Positions 18,618 through 27,323 of a stretch of DNA of 61,746 nt are shown here, piece after piece. Position numbers and translations under genes: made by a program. The stretch's first letter is position 1; each line of letters opens with the position of its first letter. The stretch is taken from NCBI GenBank assembly GCA_009692485.1, contig SHZB01000002.1, positions 1 to 61,746 on the forward strand, read 5' to 3'. This stretch comes from Myxococcales bacterium. GTDB taxonomy: Bacteria; Myxococcota_A; Polyangia; Polyangiales; Polyangiaceae. The notes below the pieces were generated by a model, which saw nothing but the letters and a program-made list of their open reading frames with translations, did not search any database and was not told the origin of the DNA.

Positions 18618-18705
18618 CGAATCGGCAGGTGGTCGCTCGGTTCGTGCTAGCCAATACGGTCTTGCCGAGCGAGGGAGGCTTCCTGCCCTCGAACAGTCTA
18701 AGGTG

Positions 18706-18798
18706 TTGGTGCGCCCCCAACGGAGCGCAGTGTTAGTTGGTGCGCCCCCAACGGAGCGCAGTGTTAGTTGGTGCGCCCCCAACGGAGCGCAGTGTTAG
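18706..18798. repeat. 31-bp tandem repeat, 3 copies, ending in a Shine-Dalgarno
   Basis: Units start TTGGTGCGCC at 18706, 18737 and 18768. Each can pair TGCGC with GCGCA. The last copy ends GTGTTAG and runs straight into AGGAGG (18797-18802), the ribosome site of the next gene. Confidence 0.85.
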
Positions 18799-18807
18799 GA
18801 GGTATTC

Positions 18808-19701
18808 GTGTTCAAGAAGGCTCCCATCCTTGCGACGCTAGCGTTCGCTTCTGCGGTTCTCACCGGCTGTCCGAAAGAAGAGCCCCAATACGCGGGCCAG
18901 CCTGGCTACGGCCAGCCCGGATATGGCCAGCCGCAACCCGGATATGGTCAGCCGCAACCCGGATATGGCCAGCCGCAACCCGGATATGGTCAGCCGCAAC
19001 CCGGCTATGGTCAGCCGCAACCCGGCTATGGCCAGCCGCAACCCGGATATGGTCAGCCGCAACCCGGATATGGTCAGCCGCCGGCACAGCCTGCACCTGG
19101 TTATGGCGCGCCGTCAGCGCCGCAACCAGCGCCCGCGCCGGCACCCGCCGCGCCGGCTCCCGGAGGATTTGCGTTGCCATTTCCCTTGCCGTTTCCGTTC
19201 CCCGGAGCTCCGGCGCCGAGCGGCACCGCTGGCGGCAGCACGGCGCCCGCACCTGGTGGGCAGCCTCCAACTCCAAGTGCGCCGGGCGGTCCGGCGACCT
19301 TGGTAGATCCCGCCGCCGCCCTGTTGGCGACCGGTCCACTGGGCGTCGCGGCGCAACAAGAGATGCAGGGCATGCAGCCCGTGACGGACATCGTCGTGGG
19401 GCAATTTCAGCAAGGGCAGTTTCTCGAGCAGCAGTTCCAGATGGCGCCCAACAAGTGTTACGGCGCCTTGGCAGTGGGTGCCGGCGTCAGCGAGATGCAC
19501 ATCGAGTTCATCGTGATGCAGCCGATCCCTGGCATCGACAATCCTGTGCTCGCCGAAGATCAGACTCAGGGCGCGACGGCAAAGTTGGGCGCACGCGGTC
19601 AGTGCTTCCGGTGGCCGGCTCCATTCGCCGCTAACGTGAAGGCCGTCTACACGGCGGTCAGCGGCCAGGGCCTTGCGGCCGGTCGCGTATACGTGAAATA
19701 G
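18808..19701 (+). CDS. Lipoprotein with QPGYGQP repeats, paralogue of the upstream gene
   Basis: 297 residues. Lipobox VLTGC at about residue 21. Residues about 30-95 are a 7-residue repeat QPGYGQP (21-bp units), followed by a Pro/Ala-rich linker and a C-terminal domain of about 130 residues. That domain shares with the 17988 protein the order CYxALA, a hydrophobic strand, [12 protein letters not shown] (versus TASIGRGRDCY) and a final RVYVK (versus VQLYRK). The GTG is set by AGGAGG at 5 nt. The repeat linkers of the two paralogues differ completely, as in surface spacers. Function unknown. Confidence 0.87.
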   Translation: MFKKAPILATLAFASAVLTGCPKEEPQYAGQPGYGQPGYGQPQPGYGQPQPGYGQPQPGYGQPQPGYGQPQPGYGQPQPGYGQPQPGYGQPPAQPAPGYGAPSAPQPAPAPAPAAPAPGGFALPFPLPFPFPGAPAPSGTAGGSTAPAPGGQPPTPSAPGGPATLVDPAAALLATGPLGVAAQQEMQGMQPVTDIVVGQFQQGQFLEQQFQMAPNKCYGALAVGAGVSEMHIEFIVMQPIPGIDNPVLAEDQTQGATAKLGARGQCFRWPAPFAANVKAVYTAVSGQGLAAGRVYVK

Positions 19702-19737
19702 CGCTCGCGGCTCGGGCGGCGTAATTGCCAATTGCCG

Positions 19738-20991
19738 TTAGGCGAGGATGCCGGGCGCAGGGAAGGAGCCCAAGAGCTCACGGACCTCGCCTTTGATGCG
19801 GGCGAGCTTGGCCACGTCCTCGATGCCGGCGGCGACGTCATCCATCCACCGCGCGATCTGAACGACCTCGGGGATGCCGAGCCCGCGCGAGGTGATGGCC
19901 GGCGTGCCGAGTCTCACGCCCGATGGATCGAAAGGCTTGCGCGGATCGAAGGGGATCGAGTTGTAGTTGCAGACGATCCCTGCGCGCTCGAGTGCCTGCG
20001 CGTAGGGTTTGCCGGCGAGGGATTTCGGCGTCATGTCGACGAGCAAGAGGTGGTTGTCGGTGCCGCCGGTGACGAGCGAGAATCCGCGCTCCACGAGCGC
20101 CTCGCCGAGGGCCTTGGCGTTCTCGACCACGGCGGCCGCGTAACGCTTGAATTCGGGCGTCGAGGCCTCTTTGGCTGCGACCGCGATCGCCGCCGTCGTG
20201 TGATTGTGCGGCCCGCCCTGAAGTCCCGGAAACACGGCGCGATCGATCGCCGACGCATGCGCTGCCTTGCACATGATCATGCCGCCGCGCGGCCCGCGGA
20301 AGGTCTTGTGCGTCGTCGTCGTCACGACGTCAGCGAGGCCGACGGGCGTGGGGTGCACACCGGCGGCGACCAAGCCCGCGATGTGCGCGATGTCGGCCAC
20401 GAGGATGGCGCCCGCTTCGTCCGCGATCGCGCGGAACGCGAGAAAATCGATGGTGCGCGGGTATGCCGTCGCTCCGCAAAACATGAGCTTCGGCCGGTGC
20501 TCGAGCGCGAGGCTGCGGACCTCGTCGAGATCGATGCGGCCCGTCTCGCGGCGGACGCCGTAGGCCACGCTCTTGAAGAATTTGCCCGTGATGCTGACGC
20601 TCCAGCCGTGCGTGAGGTGACCTCCGGCCGGCAGCCCGAGGCCCATGATCGTGTCGCCGGGCTTCGCAAATGCGAGGTACACGGCGAGGTTCGCGGGGCT
20701 CCCCGAGTAGGGCTGCACGTTGACGTGCTCGGCGCCGAAGAGCTTGGCCACGCGCGCGCACGCAAGCTCCTCGACCGCGTCGATGTACTCTTGGCCCTGG
20801 TAGTAACGCTTCTTCGCGTAGCCCTCGGAGTACTTGTTCGTGAGCACCGAGCCGGTGGCCTCGAGCACCGCCCGGGAGACATAGTTCTCGCTCGCGATGA
20901 GGCGAACGCAGTCGCGCTGACGATGCTCTTCTTTGCGGATGAGCGCGGCGATTTCGGGGTCGGTAGTCGAGAGCGTGGGGTTGTGGGTCAT
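19738..20991 (-). CDS. glyA: Serine hydroxymethyltransferase
   Basis: 417 residues, as in E. coli. PLP enzyme converting serine and tetrahydrofolate to glycine and methylene-THF. The PLP lysine lies in TTTTHKTFRGPRGG; RLIASENYVS, YSEGYAKKRYYQGQ, QPYSGSPAN and NYNSIPFDPRKP are family signatures. The ATG is overlapped by the stop of the upstream E2 gene (ATGA), so glycine/one-carbon supply and the E2 are translationally coupled. An upstream in-frame extension lies within the E2 gene and is not needed. Confidence 0.98.
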   Translation of the reverse strand: MTHNPTLSTTDPEIAALIRKEEHRQRDCVRLIASENYVSRAVLEATGSVLTNKYSEGYAKKRYYQGQEYIDAVEELACARVAKLFGAEHVNVQPYSGSPANLAVYLAFAKPGDTIMGLGLPAGGHLTHGWSVSITGKFFKSVAYGVRRETGRIDLDEVRSLALEHRPKLMFCGATAYPRTIDFLAFRAIADEAGAILVADIAHIAGLVAAGVHPTPVGLADVVTTTTHKTFRGPRGGMIMCKAAHASAIDRAVFPGLQGGPHNHTTAAIAVAAKEASTPEFKRYAAAVVENAKALGEALVERGFSLVTGGTDNHLLLVDMTPKSLAGKPYAQALERAGIVCNYNSIPFDPRKPFDPSGVRLGTPAITSRGLGIPEVVQIARWMDDVAAGIEDVAKLARIKGEVRELLGSFPAPGILA

Positions 20992-22442
20992 CCGATGTCG
21001 AGCTCGGCGCGGCTGAGGACGTCGGCGACGCGCCACAAGTAGGCGTTGGCCTCGACGCCGTCGATGATGCGGTGGTCGTAGCTGAGCGCCGCGTACATCA
21101 TCGGATGGATCGCGATGCGGTCCTCGCCGTTTTCGGTGATGACCACCGCGCGTTTCTTGATCTCGCCGATGCGAAGGATGGCGACGTTGGGTTGCGAGAT
21201 GATGGCGCCGCCGAAGAGGTTGCCCTTGCGACCGGGGTTCGAGACCGTGAAGGTCGTGCCGCGCAGATCGTCCGCGGTGATCTTGCCGTTGCGCGCGCGC
21301 TTCGCCAGCTCGTCGATGTTCTTGGCGATGCCGCGCATGGAGAGCTGGTCGGCGTTCTTCACGTTCGCGACGACGAGACCCGTGGGTGTATCGACCGCGA
21401 TGCCGACGTTGATCTCTTTGAGCTTGACGTAGCTGTCCGCGAGCACGCGCGCGTTGAGGTTTGGATATTCTCGCAGGCCCTTCACCGTGGCGGCGAGGAC
21501 GAAAGCGAGGAAGGTGAGCGGGAAGCCCTCGCGCTCGAACGCGTCTTTGTGTTGCTCGCGCGCGCGGGTCACTTTCTGCATGTCAAGCTCAGCGACCGTC
21601 ACGACGTGCGGTGAGACGGCCTGCGAGTACACCATGTGGTCCGCCGTGATGCGGCGCCGACGCGAGAACGGCACCACCTCGTCGCCGGGGCGCGGTTCGT
21701 AAGCGGGGACGCGATAGCTGCGCAGACCAACCCCGGGAGTCGGCGTCTCGAGCATGCGCGCGAGCTCGGTCGTGGCGGGTGTGGCGCGCGACGGCGCTTG
21801 TGGTGCGCGCGATGGGGCGGGCTGCGGCTCATCGCCGAATCCGCCAAACATCGACGGCGGCGGCGCGGGCATGCTTGGTGGTGCGGCGATCAGCGAGAAG
21901 GAAGGCCGCTCCGAGATCGGCGACCCGGCGATCGTCGCGGCGCGCAACACGTCATCGCGCGTGATGCGCCCGCGCTCGCCGGTCCCGGGCAATGCCGCGA
22001 GATCTACGCCCTCCGCGCGCGCGAGCTTTCTTGTCGATGGTGCGCTCATCGTGCGGCCCTCCGCGACGCTCGTCGATCGCCCCGGCTCGGCGGCGGGTGC
22101 CACCCGAAAAGCCTCCGAGCGCGCGTCTGCATCGATCACAGCGGACGCGCGCGCGTCTGCATCGATCACAGCGGACGCGCTCACGCTTGCCTCGATCGCA
22201 GCCGGCGCGCTCGCGTCGATAGTGCAGAGAAGTCCGCCGGTCGGGACGATGTCGCCCTCCTTCGCGCTGAGTGAAGTCACGACGCCGTCGCATGGTGACG
22301 GGACCTCGGTGTCGGCTTTGTCGGTGGCGACCTCGAGCAGCGGCTGTTCGCGTCGCACGCGGTCGCCGGCTTTGACGTGCCACTGAGTGACGGTCCCCTC
22401 CGCGACGGACTCGCCGAGCTGCGGCATTTTGAGCTCCACCAT
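20988..22442 (-). CDS. 2-oxo-acid dehydrogenase E2 (dihydrolipoamide acyltransferase)
   Basis: 484 residues. Lipoyl domain 1-80 with the lipoylated Lys in TDKADTEVPSP; a linker with two 10-residue ASAVIDADAR repeats (30-bp units around 22121-22180); a peripheral subunit-binding domain (RKLARAEGVDLAALPGTG, about 155-190); a catalytic acyltransferase domain with the active-site DHRIIDG near the C-terminus. It transfers succinyl, acetyl or branched acyl groups to CoA. The SucB-type motif set makes succinyl likeliest, but neither E1 nor E3 is nearby, so the substrate is open. TATAGC lies 10 nt before the ATG. Confidence 0.93.
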   Translation of the reverse strand: MVELKMPQLGESVAEGTVTQWHVKAGDRVRREQPLLEVATDKADTEVPSPCDGVVTSLSAKEGDIVPTGGLLCTIDASAPAAIEASVSASAVIDADARASAVIDADARSEAFRVAPAAEPGRSTSVAEGRTMSAPSTRKLARAEGVDLAALPGTGERGRITRDDVLRAATIAGSPISERPSFSLIAAPPSMPAPPPSMFGGFGDEPQPAPSRAPQAPSRATPATTELARMLETPTPGVGLRSYRVPAYEPRPGDEVVPFSRRRRITADHMVYSQAVSPHVVTVAELDMQKVTRAREQHKDAFEREGFPLTFLAFVLAATVKGLREYPNLNARVLADSYVKLKEINVGIAVDTPTGLVVANVKNADQLSMRGIAKNIDELAKRARNGKITADDLRGTTFTVSNPGRKGNLFGGAIISQPNVAILRIGEIKKRAVVITENGEDRIAIHPMMYAALSYDHRIIDGVEANAYLWRVADVLSRAELDIG

Positions 22443-22485
22443 CGTGCCCGCCGCTATACCTCGGGACGCTTGCCGATTGATCGGC

Positions 22486-23295
22486 TTAGAGCGCGAGGCC
22501 GCCCTGCGTTGCCTTCGCAAGCGCCTGGTCGATCGCCCGCGGGTTGTAGCCGACCACGAGCGTGCCTTGAATATCGACGACAGGGATACTGCCTCCGGAT
22601 CGCTTGGCGGCTCTCAGCTTGCGCTGAAGTTCGCGGCCGCGTTCGGGCTCTTGCTCGATGTCGTAATAAGTGATCTTCGCGCCCCGCCGCGCGAGATGCC
22701 GGCGGGCTTCGTGGCACGGTCCGCACCACTCTGCGCCGTAGACGATCGCGGCGACCCCATGCGCGGCCTCGTCGCCTGGCACGGGCGCGGGAACTTCGGC
22801 ACGCGGCTGCGGGTCCTGGCGCGGGTGGCCTCCCCGCGGCATGCCCGGGTTGTCGTCCGCCGGCGTCGCCGGTGCGGGCGGTGGCTTGCGTTGGGCTGCG
22901 CGGCGTTGCTCGAGCAGCGCCTCCCACTCGCTGCGCGGCATCGTGCGCACCGGGTAGCTCAGATCGGCCTGCTTCTTCGACAGGTCCGCGACGTAGAAGG
23001 CGCTGCCGTGGCCTGCGTCCTTCGTCACGACCCGCACCGCGGCGCGTCCGGCCTCCGGGATCTCGCTGAGAAACACGGCAGTGTGCGTGTTGCCCCGCTC
23101 GTCGAGCCACGTGAAGAGCAAGTCCCGGGTCTCGTCTGTGAGCTTGAGCTCGGGCAGAGACTCTGTCGTCGTGCGCGGTGAGGTGCCGTCGTCGCGCTCG
23201 TCGCAGCCAGCGACTGACCCGCCGGTCAGTGCGACGCACACGGACAAGAAAGCGGCCCAAGCGATCGGGCGCGTGTTGGCGGGTGGAGCATCCAT
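22486..23295 (-). CDS. Thioredoxin/glutaredoxin-fold lipoprotein
   Basis: 269 residues. The N-terminus is a type II signal with lipobox SVAGC at about 33, so the protein is probably anchored outside the inner membrane. Residues about 50-150 are of unknown fold; a Pro-rich linker follows. The C-terminal 90 residues are a thioredoxin-like domain with the active site EWCGPCHEAR and cis-Pro SIPVVDI. It is likely a periplasmic disulfide reductase or isomerase. ATG at 23301 is 2 codons upstream and equally possible; neither has a Shine-Dalgarno. It is divergent from the VWA lipoprotein across a six-unit hairpin array. Confidence 0.85.
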   Translation of the reverse strand: MDAPPANTRPIAWAAFLSVCVALTGGSVAGCDERDDGTSPRTTTESLPELKLTDETRDLLFTWLDERGNTHTAVFLSEIPEAGRAAVRVVTKDAGHGSAFYVADLSKKQADLSYPVRTMPRSEWEALLEQRRAAQRKPPPAPATPADDNPGMPRGGHPRQDPQPRAEVPAPVPGDEAAHGVAAIVYGAEWCGPCHEARRHLARRGAKITYYDIEQEPERGRELQRKLRAAKRSGGSIPVVDIQGTLVVGYNPRAIDQALAKATQGGLAL

Positions 23296-23392
23296 GCACA
23301 TGAAGAACGTGATCGAACAAGCATGCACCGTGGACCGTGGGTAGCGCCATTTCTTTCGCAGCCCGGTCGCGTCGCTCGCGTTACACTCCGTC

Positions 23393-23560
23393 GATGCGTG
23401 CGTAGGGCACGCGCTCTTGTCGATGCGTGCGTAGGGCACGCGCTCTTGTGGATGCGTGCGTAGGGCACGCGCTCTTGTGGATGTGTGCGTAGGGCACGCG
23501 CTCTTGTGGATGTGTGCGTAGGGCACGCGCTCTTGTGGATCCGTGCGTAGGGCACGCGCT
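23393..23560. repeat. 29-bp tandem array, 6 copies, each a hairpin, in a divergent promoter region
   Basis: Six head-to-tail units whose core is GCGTGC-GTAGG-GCACGC (perfect 6-bp arms). A few single-base changes distinguish copies (GATGCG, GATGTG, GATCCG). There are no spacers, so it is not CRISPR. It lies between the divergent genes at 23295 and 23572, with the last unit 2 bp before the Shine-Dalgarno GGAGG. Confidence 0.9.
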
Positions 23561-23571
23561 TGGAGGTCGTT

Positions 23572-24870
23572 ATGCGTACTTGGCTTTCGATGCTGACAGT
23601 TCTTGGGCCGCTCGCGTTTGGGCTGCACGTGGCGTGCTCCGCTGGACAACGCGCGCGCGGAAGCAGCGGCGGCAGCGGCGATTCGTCTTCGGGCGGCACG
23701 GACGCGACCACGACGACGTCGGGCGCGGGCACGGGCGTGAGCACCGGCTCGGGCTTCGAAGGCTGCGCGGCATTCACCAAAGAGGCCGAGCAGTCACCCG
23801 CCGCGATGTTGATCGTGCTCGATGCGAGCGCCAGCATGCTCACCTCGGCCAAGTGGACCACGTCGCAGCTCGCCGTCGTTTCGGCCATCGACAAGGACGT
23901 CTTCGACTCGATGTCGCTCGGCCTCTTGCGCTTTCCGACCGGGACCGTGACCGGGCCAGACTGCGTCTTCGGATTTCCGGTGACGTGTGGGTACACGGCG
24001 CTGCCGCAGGTGCCGCTCGCGTTCGCCGGCACGAACAAGTCGAACGCCGGCATGGGCGTGCGCTCGCAGATCTACAACTCGCTGCAGCAGGGGCCCGTGA
24101 GCTCCAACGACGATGGCTCGCCCGTCTACGACAGCCTCGCCGGCGGCTACTTGTCGCTGAAGGCCCTCGGTGGCGTGGATAAGCGCATTCTGGTGCTGAT
24201 CACCGACGGCGGCTTCAGCTGCACGTCGCTCGCGGGGCGGCCCGCATACCAAGACCTGAATGGCTGCGACGACTGGGAGATCCCGACCTCGGTGAACACG
24301 CTCATCAAGCAGGCCGCCTCCGATCCGAATGCGCCCGTCGCCACGTTCATCGTTGGTGTACCGGGCACGAACACGAACGGCGGCAAGACCGGTCCATTCG
24401 ACAACCCGCCGTATCCGATGCTGCTCGCGCTGAGCACCTACGCGGTGAGCGGCGCGCCTGAGCTTGCGCCCGCAGACTGCGACAAGAGCGCGGTCTACAG
24501 CCAGCAGGGCTCGCTCGCCGCCAAGCCTTGCCACTTCGACCTCTCGAGCGGACAGCTCGACGTCAACGCGCTCGCCACGTCGATCGCCAAGATCCGCGGC
24601 TCGGCGCTTGGCTGCGTGTACCCGCTGCCCGAGCCGCCGCCCGGCGAGAGCATTCAGTTCGATCTCGTCAACGTCGAGATCACGCTCGAGGGCGCCATCT
24701 CGACCGTGCCCAAGCGTTCGAATCCGAGCGACACCTGCGAACTCGACGGCTGCTGGGACTACAACTCCAAACAAGAAGTCGAGCTCTTCGGCAAGACCTG
24801 CCTCGACATCGGCAAGGCGACGGCCGCGAAGGTCGACATCGTCGTCGGCTGCGAGACGATCATCAAGTAG
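23572..24870 (+). CDS. VWA-domain lipoprotein
   Basis: 432 residues. A signal ending HVACS (Cys about 18, weak lipobox) is followed by a Gly/Ser/Thr linker and a von Willebrand factor A domain (about 80-290) with the metal-site motif DASAS, a Thr in LITDG, and several Cys pairs probably making disulfides. The C-terminal part is Cys-rich (CELDGCWDY, CETIIK). Such Cys-rich VWA lipoproteins are frequent in myxobacteria; they are presumed surface binding proteins. The ATG is set by GGAGG at 5 nt. Confidence 0.9.
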   Translation: MRTWLSMLTVLGPLAFGLHVACSAGQRARGSSGGSGDSSSGGTDATTTTSGAGTGVSTGSGFEGCAAFTKEAEQSPAAMLIVLDASASMLTSAKWTTSQLAVVSAIDKDVFDSMSLGLLRFPTGTVTGPDCVFGFPVTCGYTALPQVPLAFAGTNKSNAGMGVRSQIYNSLQQGPVSSNDDGSPVYDSLAGGYLSLKALGGVDKRILVLITDGGFSCTSLAGRPAYQDLNGCDDWEIPTSVNTLIKQAASDPNAPVATFIVGVPGTNTNGGKTGPFDNPPYPMLLALSTYAVSGAPELAPADCDKSAVYSQQGSLAAKPCHFDLSSGQLDVNALATSIAKIRGSALGCVYPLPEPPPGESIQFDLVNVEITLEGAISTVPKRSNPSDTCELDGCWDYNSKQEVELFGKTCLDIGKATAAKVDIVVGCETIIK

Positions 24871-24888
24871 CCGCGCGCATTTGTTCGG

Positions 24889-26631
24889 TCAGCGTAGGCT
24901 GCCGGCGAGTGCACCGAACACCGCTGAGAGCGTTTGTACTTCGGCCGCCGGGAGATCGAGCACGACGCGTAGCGCGCCCTCTTTCTGTCCGATGCTGAGC
25001 GCGATGCCGCCCGGCTGGGCTTGCGCCTGCGGCGGTGTCGGCGCCCCCATGACCAGCTGCATGAGCTCCGCCGGCGAGCCGTAGACAAGCGCCACCGCGT
25101 TCTCGGCAGCACGACCGCGCGCCTTCACGAGCCCGGGTACGAGGTCGAGTCCGCCCTTCACCGTGCCGCCAAGCCATGCCTCCATCGACGCCTTGGCCGT
25201 CGCGCCCATGGCCACGATCACGAACTCATCGGTGACGGCCGAGTGGCTGGTCGTGAGCGATTCGAAGAGCGAGCCCAATTGCGCCAGCTCAGGCCGCTTC
25301 TTCGCGTCGCCGTTCAGCTTCGCCTCGGTGACGTTGACCGGCACGTCGCCGACTTTGTATGCGCCCGCGGTGAATTTCAGCTCGAGGCCGGTTTCGACGA
25401 GGGCCTTCTTCATGCTGTCGGTCGAGTACATTTTCATGAACTCGGCCCAGGCTGCGCGCATCCTTGGCGCGTCCTTCACGCCGGTGAGTGACACGATCGC
25501 GAGCTCGCTCGTGCCCTCAGGTCGATAGGCGAAGAGGGCCATCTCGCCGGTCGTCGCGCGGTAGAAAGCCTCCGTGGCTTGCGTCAGCTCGGCGGAGCTT
25601 CCGGCCCCGACGCCGAGCTTCATTCCCCATTGCGACAGCTGCTTCATGAGCGCGTTGTCGCCCGCCGGATCGATGCTGAAGACGGCGGCGAATTTCGCGT
25701 CCGCGGGGATCTTGGCCATGAGCGCGAGCGCGCCAGGCTTGCTGCCGGTGAAGTGCTTTGCGAGCTCGGTGCCGGCCTTGGCTCGCGTGTCGACGGTGAG
25801 CATCAAGTCGCCCCCCGGAACGGCGGCGGACATCGTCACCGTGTCGAGCTCTCGCGCGAAGCGAGCGGCTGCGCGCACCAGCTCGAGGGACTGTTCGGGT
25901 GCGCCCAAGGACGCGCCCGGAGCCTTGATTCGGCCGATATTTGCTTCCATTTCGGCGGCGAACGCGTCGAGCTCGGCGTTGAAAGCGGCGGCGATGTTCT
26001 TCACGGAGAGCACCGACGAGAAGGCGCCTTCGATCTTGCTGCCGAGAAGCTTCGTGAAAAATTCGCGCTGCTTGGCGAAGAGCTGGGGCGCGTGGGTCAC
26101 GACGGCGTGGTCGTCGAGCAGATTCACGAACACCGCCTTCGTGCCTTCGGTCCACGAATAGGCGTCACCGCCCTCGTTCATCGTCTTGCTTGGCGGCAGC
26201 GCGGCGATGAATGCGTCGCGGTTCTTTACGACGAACGCGACGGCGAGCGGCTCGGCATAGAGCTTCGGATCGGCGACGAGAAATCGCGCAGGCTTGGTGG
26301 CGTCGATCGTTCCGGCTCCGAGACCAAGCGACCGCTCGAGGCCCCCCATCGCGACCTCGGACGTGAGCTGCTGACCGGCCGGGCCCAGCAGCCGCGCGAC
26401 GTGCTGGATGAGCTGCTCCGGCGAGTCCGCGCCGCCGAATGCGAGCACGCCGGCGGGGGCCGCGAGCTGCTCGAGCGCACCGGACGCCGTGACCTCCTTC
26501 GTCACTGCCTGCGCGGTCTCGGGCGAGTCCTTTTTGCTGCAAGCGGGGACCGCGAGCGAGGCGGCGAGGATGAGCGCGAGGCCGCTCGTGTACCGGCGAA
26601 GCGTGGACCGGCGAAGCGTGTTGTGGCGCAT
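24889..26631 (-). CDS. Large lipoprotein of unknown function
   Basis: 580 residues from the ATG at 26631. Lipobox AVPAC near residue 25. The remainder is soluble, Ala/Leu/Lys-rich, with no recognised catalytic motif; the FLVADPKLYAEPLAVAFVVKNRDAF region and later a GDLMLTVDTRAKAG region suggest two similar alpha/beta lobes. TATAAG lies 10 nt before the ATG, close to a leaderless -10 box. It is convergent with the VWA gene (18-bp gap) and divergent from the O-methyltransferase gene. Confidence 0.8.
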   Translation of the reverse strand: MRHNTLRRSTLRRYTSGLALILAASLAVPACSKKDSPETAQAVTKEVTASGALEQLAAPAGVLAFGGADSPEQLIQHVARLLGPAGQQLTSEVAMGGLERSLGLGAGTIDATKPARFLVADPKLYAEPLAVAFVVKNRDAFIAALPPSKTMNEGGDAYSWTEGTKAVFVNLLDDHAVVTHAPQLFAKQREFFTKLLGSKIEGAFSSVLSVKNIAAAFNAELDAFAAEMEANIGRIKAPGASLGAPEQSLELVRAAARFARELDTVTMSAAVPGGDLMLTVDTRAKAGTELAKHFTGSKPGALALMAKIPADAKFAAVFSIDPAGDNALMKQLSQWGMKLGVGAGSSAELTQATEAFYRATTGEMALFAYRPEGTSELAIVSLTGVKDAPRMRAAWAEFMKMYSTDSMKKALVETGLELKFTAGAYKVGDVPVNVTEAKLNGDAKKRPELAQLGSLFESLTTSHSAVTDEFVIVAMGATAKASMEAWLGGTVKGGLDLVPGLVKARGRAAENAVALVYGSPAELMQLVMGAPTPPQAQAQPGGIALSIGQKEGALRVVLDLPAAEVQTLSAVFGALAGSLR

Positions 26632-26669
26632 GGCGTCGGGGCTTATACGCACGGGCGAGGCGGCACAAG

Positions 26670-27308
26670 GTGAGGCTCTTCGTCCCCGAGGAAATCGAGC
26701 GGTACGCTCACGACCATACCCGCGCGCTCATGCCCATCTTCGATGAGCTGCGCGAACACACCTATGCCCATGTTGCCTTGCCGCAGATGCAGGTGGGTCG
26801 CGTCGAGGGCTCGCTCTTGCGGATGCTCGCGAAGCTCATCGGCGCGCGCAGAATCCTTGAAATCGGCACTTTTACGGGCTTTTCCGCGCTGTGCATGGCC
26901 GAGGCGCTCCCGGACGACGGCGTGCTTTGCACCTGCGAAATCAGCGCAGAGGTAGCCGCGGTGGCGCAGCGTTTCTTCGATCGCAGCCCGCACGGCAACA
27001 AGATCCAGTTGCTCGTCGGCGATGCGCTTGCGTCGGTCGGCGCGCTCGATGATCGACCTTTCGATCTCGCGTTCATCGACGCCGATAAGGAGCGTTACCT
27101 CGATTACTACGAGGCGATCCTGCCGCGGCTGCGGGCGGGAGGTCTCCTCGTCGCCGACAACGTCCTGTGGAGCGGCGCCGTGCTCGAGCCCAAGACGCCG
27201 GCCGCCTTTGCTATCGCCGCGTTCAACGATCGTGTGCAGCGTGACGCGCGTGTCGAGAATCTCTTCTTGCCGGTGCGCGATGGCGTGATGCTGGCGCGCA
27301 AGCTCTGA
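26670..27308 (+). CDS. SAM-dependent O-methyltransferase (class of catechol/caffeoyl-CoA OMT)
   Basis: 212 residues, typical for Methyltransf_3. SAM motif EIGTFTGFSALCMAE, acidic LVGDALA, metal/substrate motif FIDADKERYLDYYE and VADNVLWSG. It would methylate a hydroxyl on a catechol-like small molecule using Mg2+; the substrate is unknown. The GTG start is preferred because the protein then begins at the conserved N-terminal helix. It heads an operon with coaX and a permease (15-bp gap, then overlap). Confidence 0.92.
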   Translation: MRLFVPEEIERYAHDHTRALMPIFDELREHTYAHVALPQMQVGRVEGSLLRMLAKLIGARRILEIGTFTGFSALCMAEALPDDGVLCTCEISAEVAAVAQRFFDRSPHGNKIQLLVGDALASVGALDDRPFDLAFIDADKERYLDYYEAILPRLRAGGLLVADNVLWSGAVLEPKTPAAFAIAAFNDRVQRDARVENLFLPVRDGVMLARKL

Positions 27309-27323
27309 GCCTGGAGGTTCAAG

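Noticed and set aside
23393-23560. Regular 29-bp repeats looking like a CRISPR array
   Set aside because: Units are contiguous with no spacers, and no cas gene is present. Classed as a tandem hairpin array.
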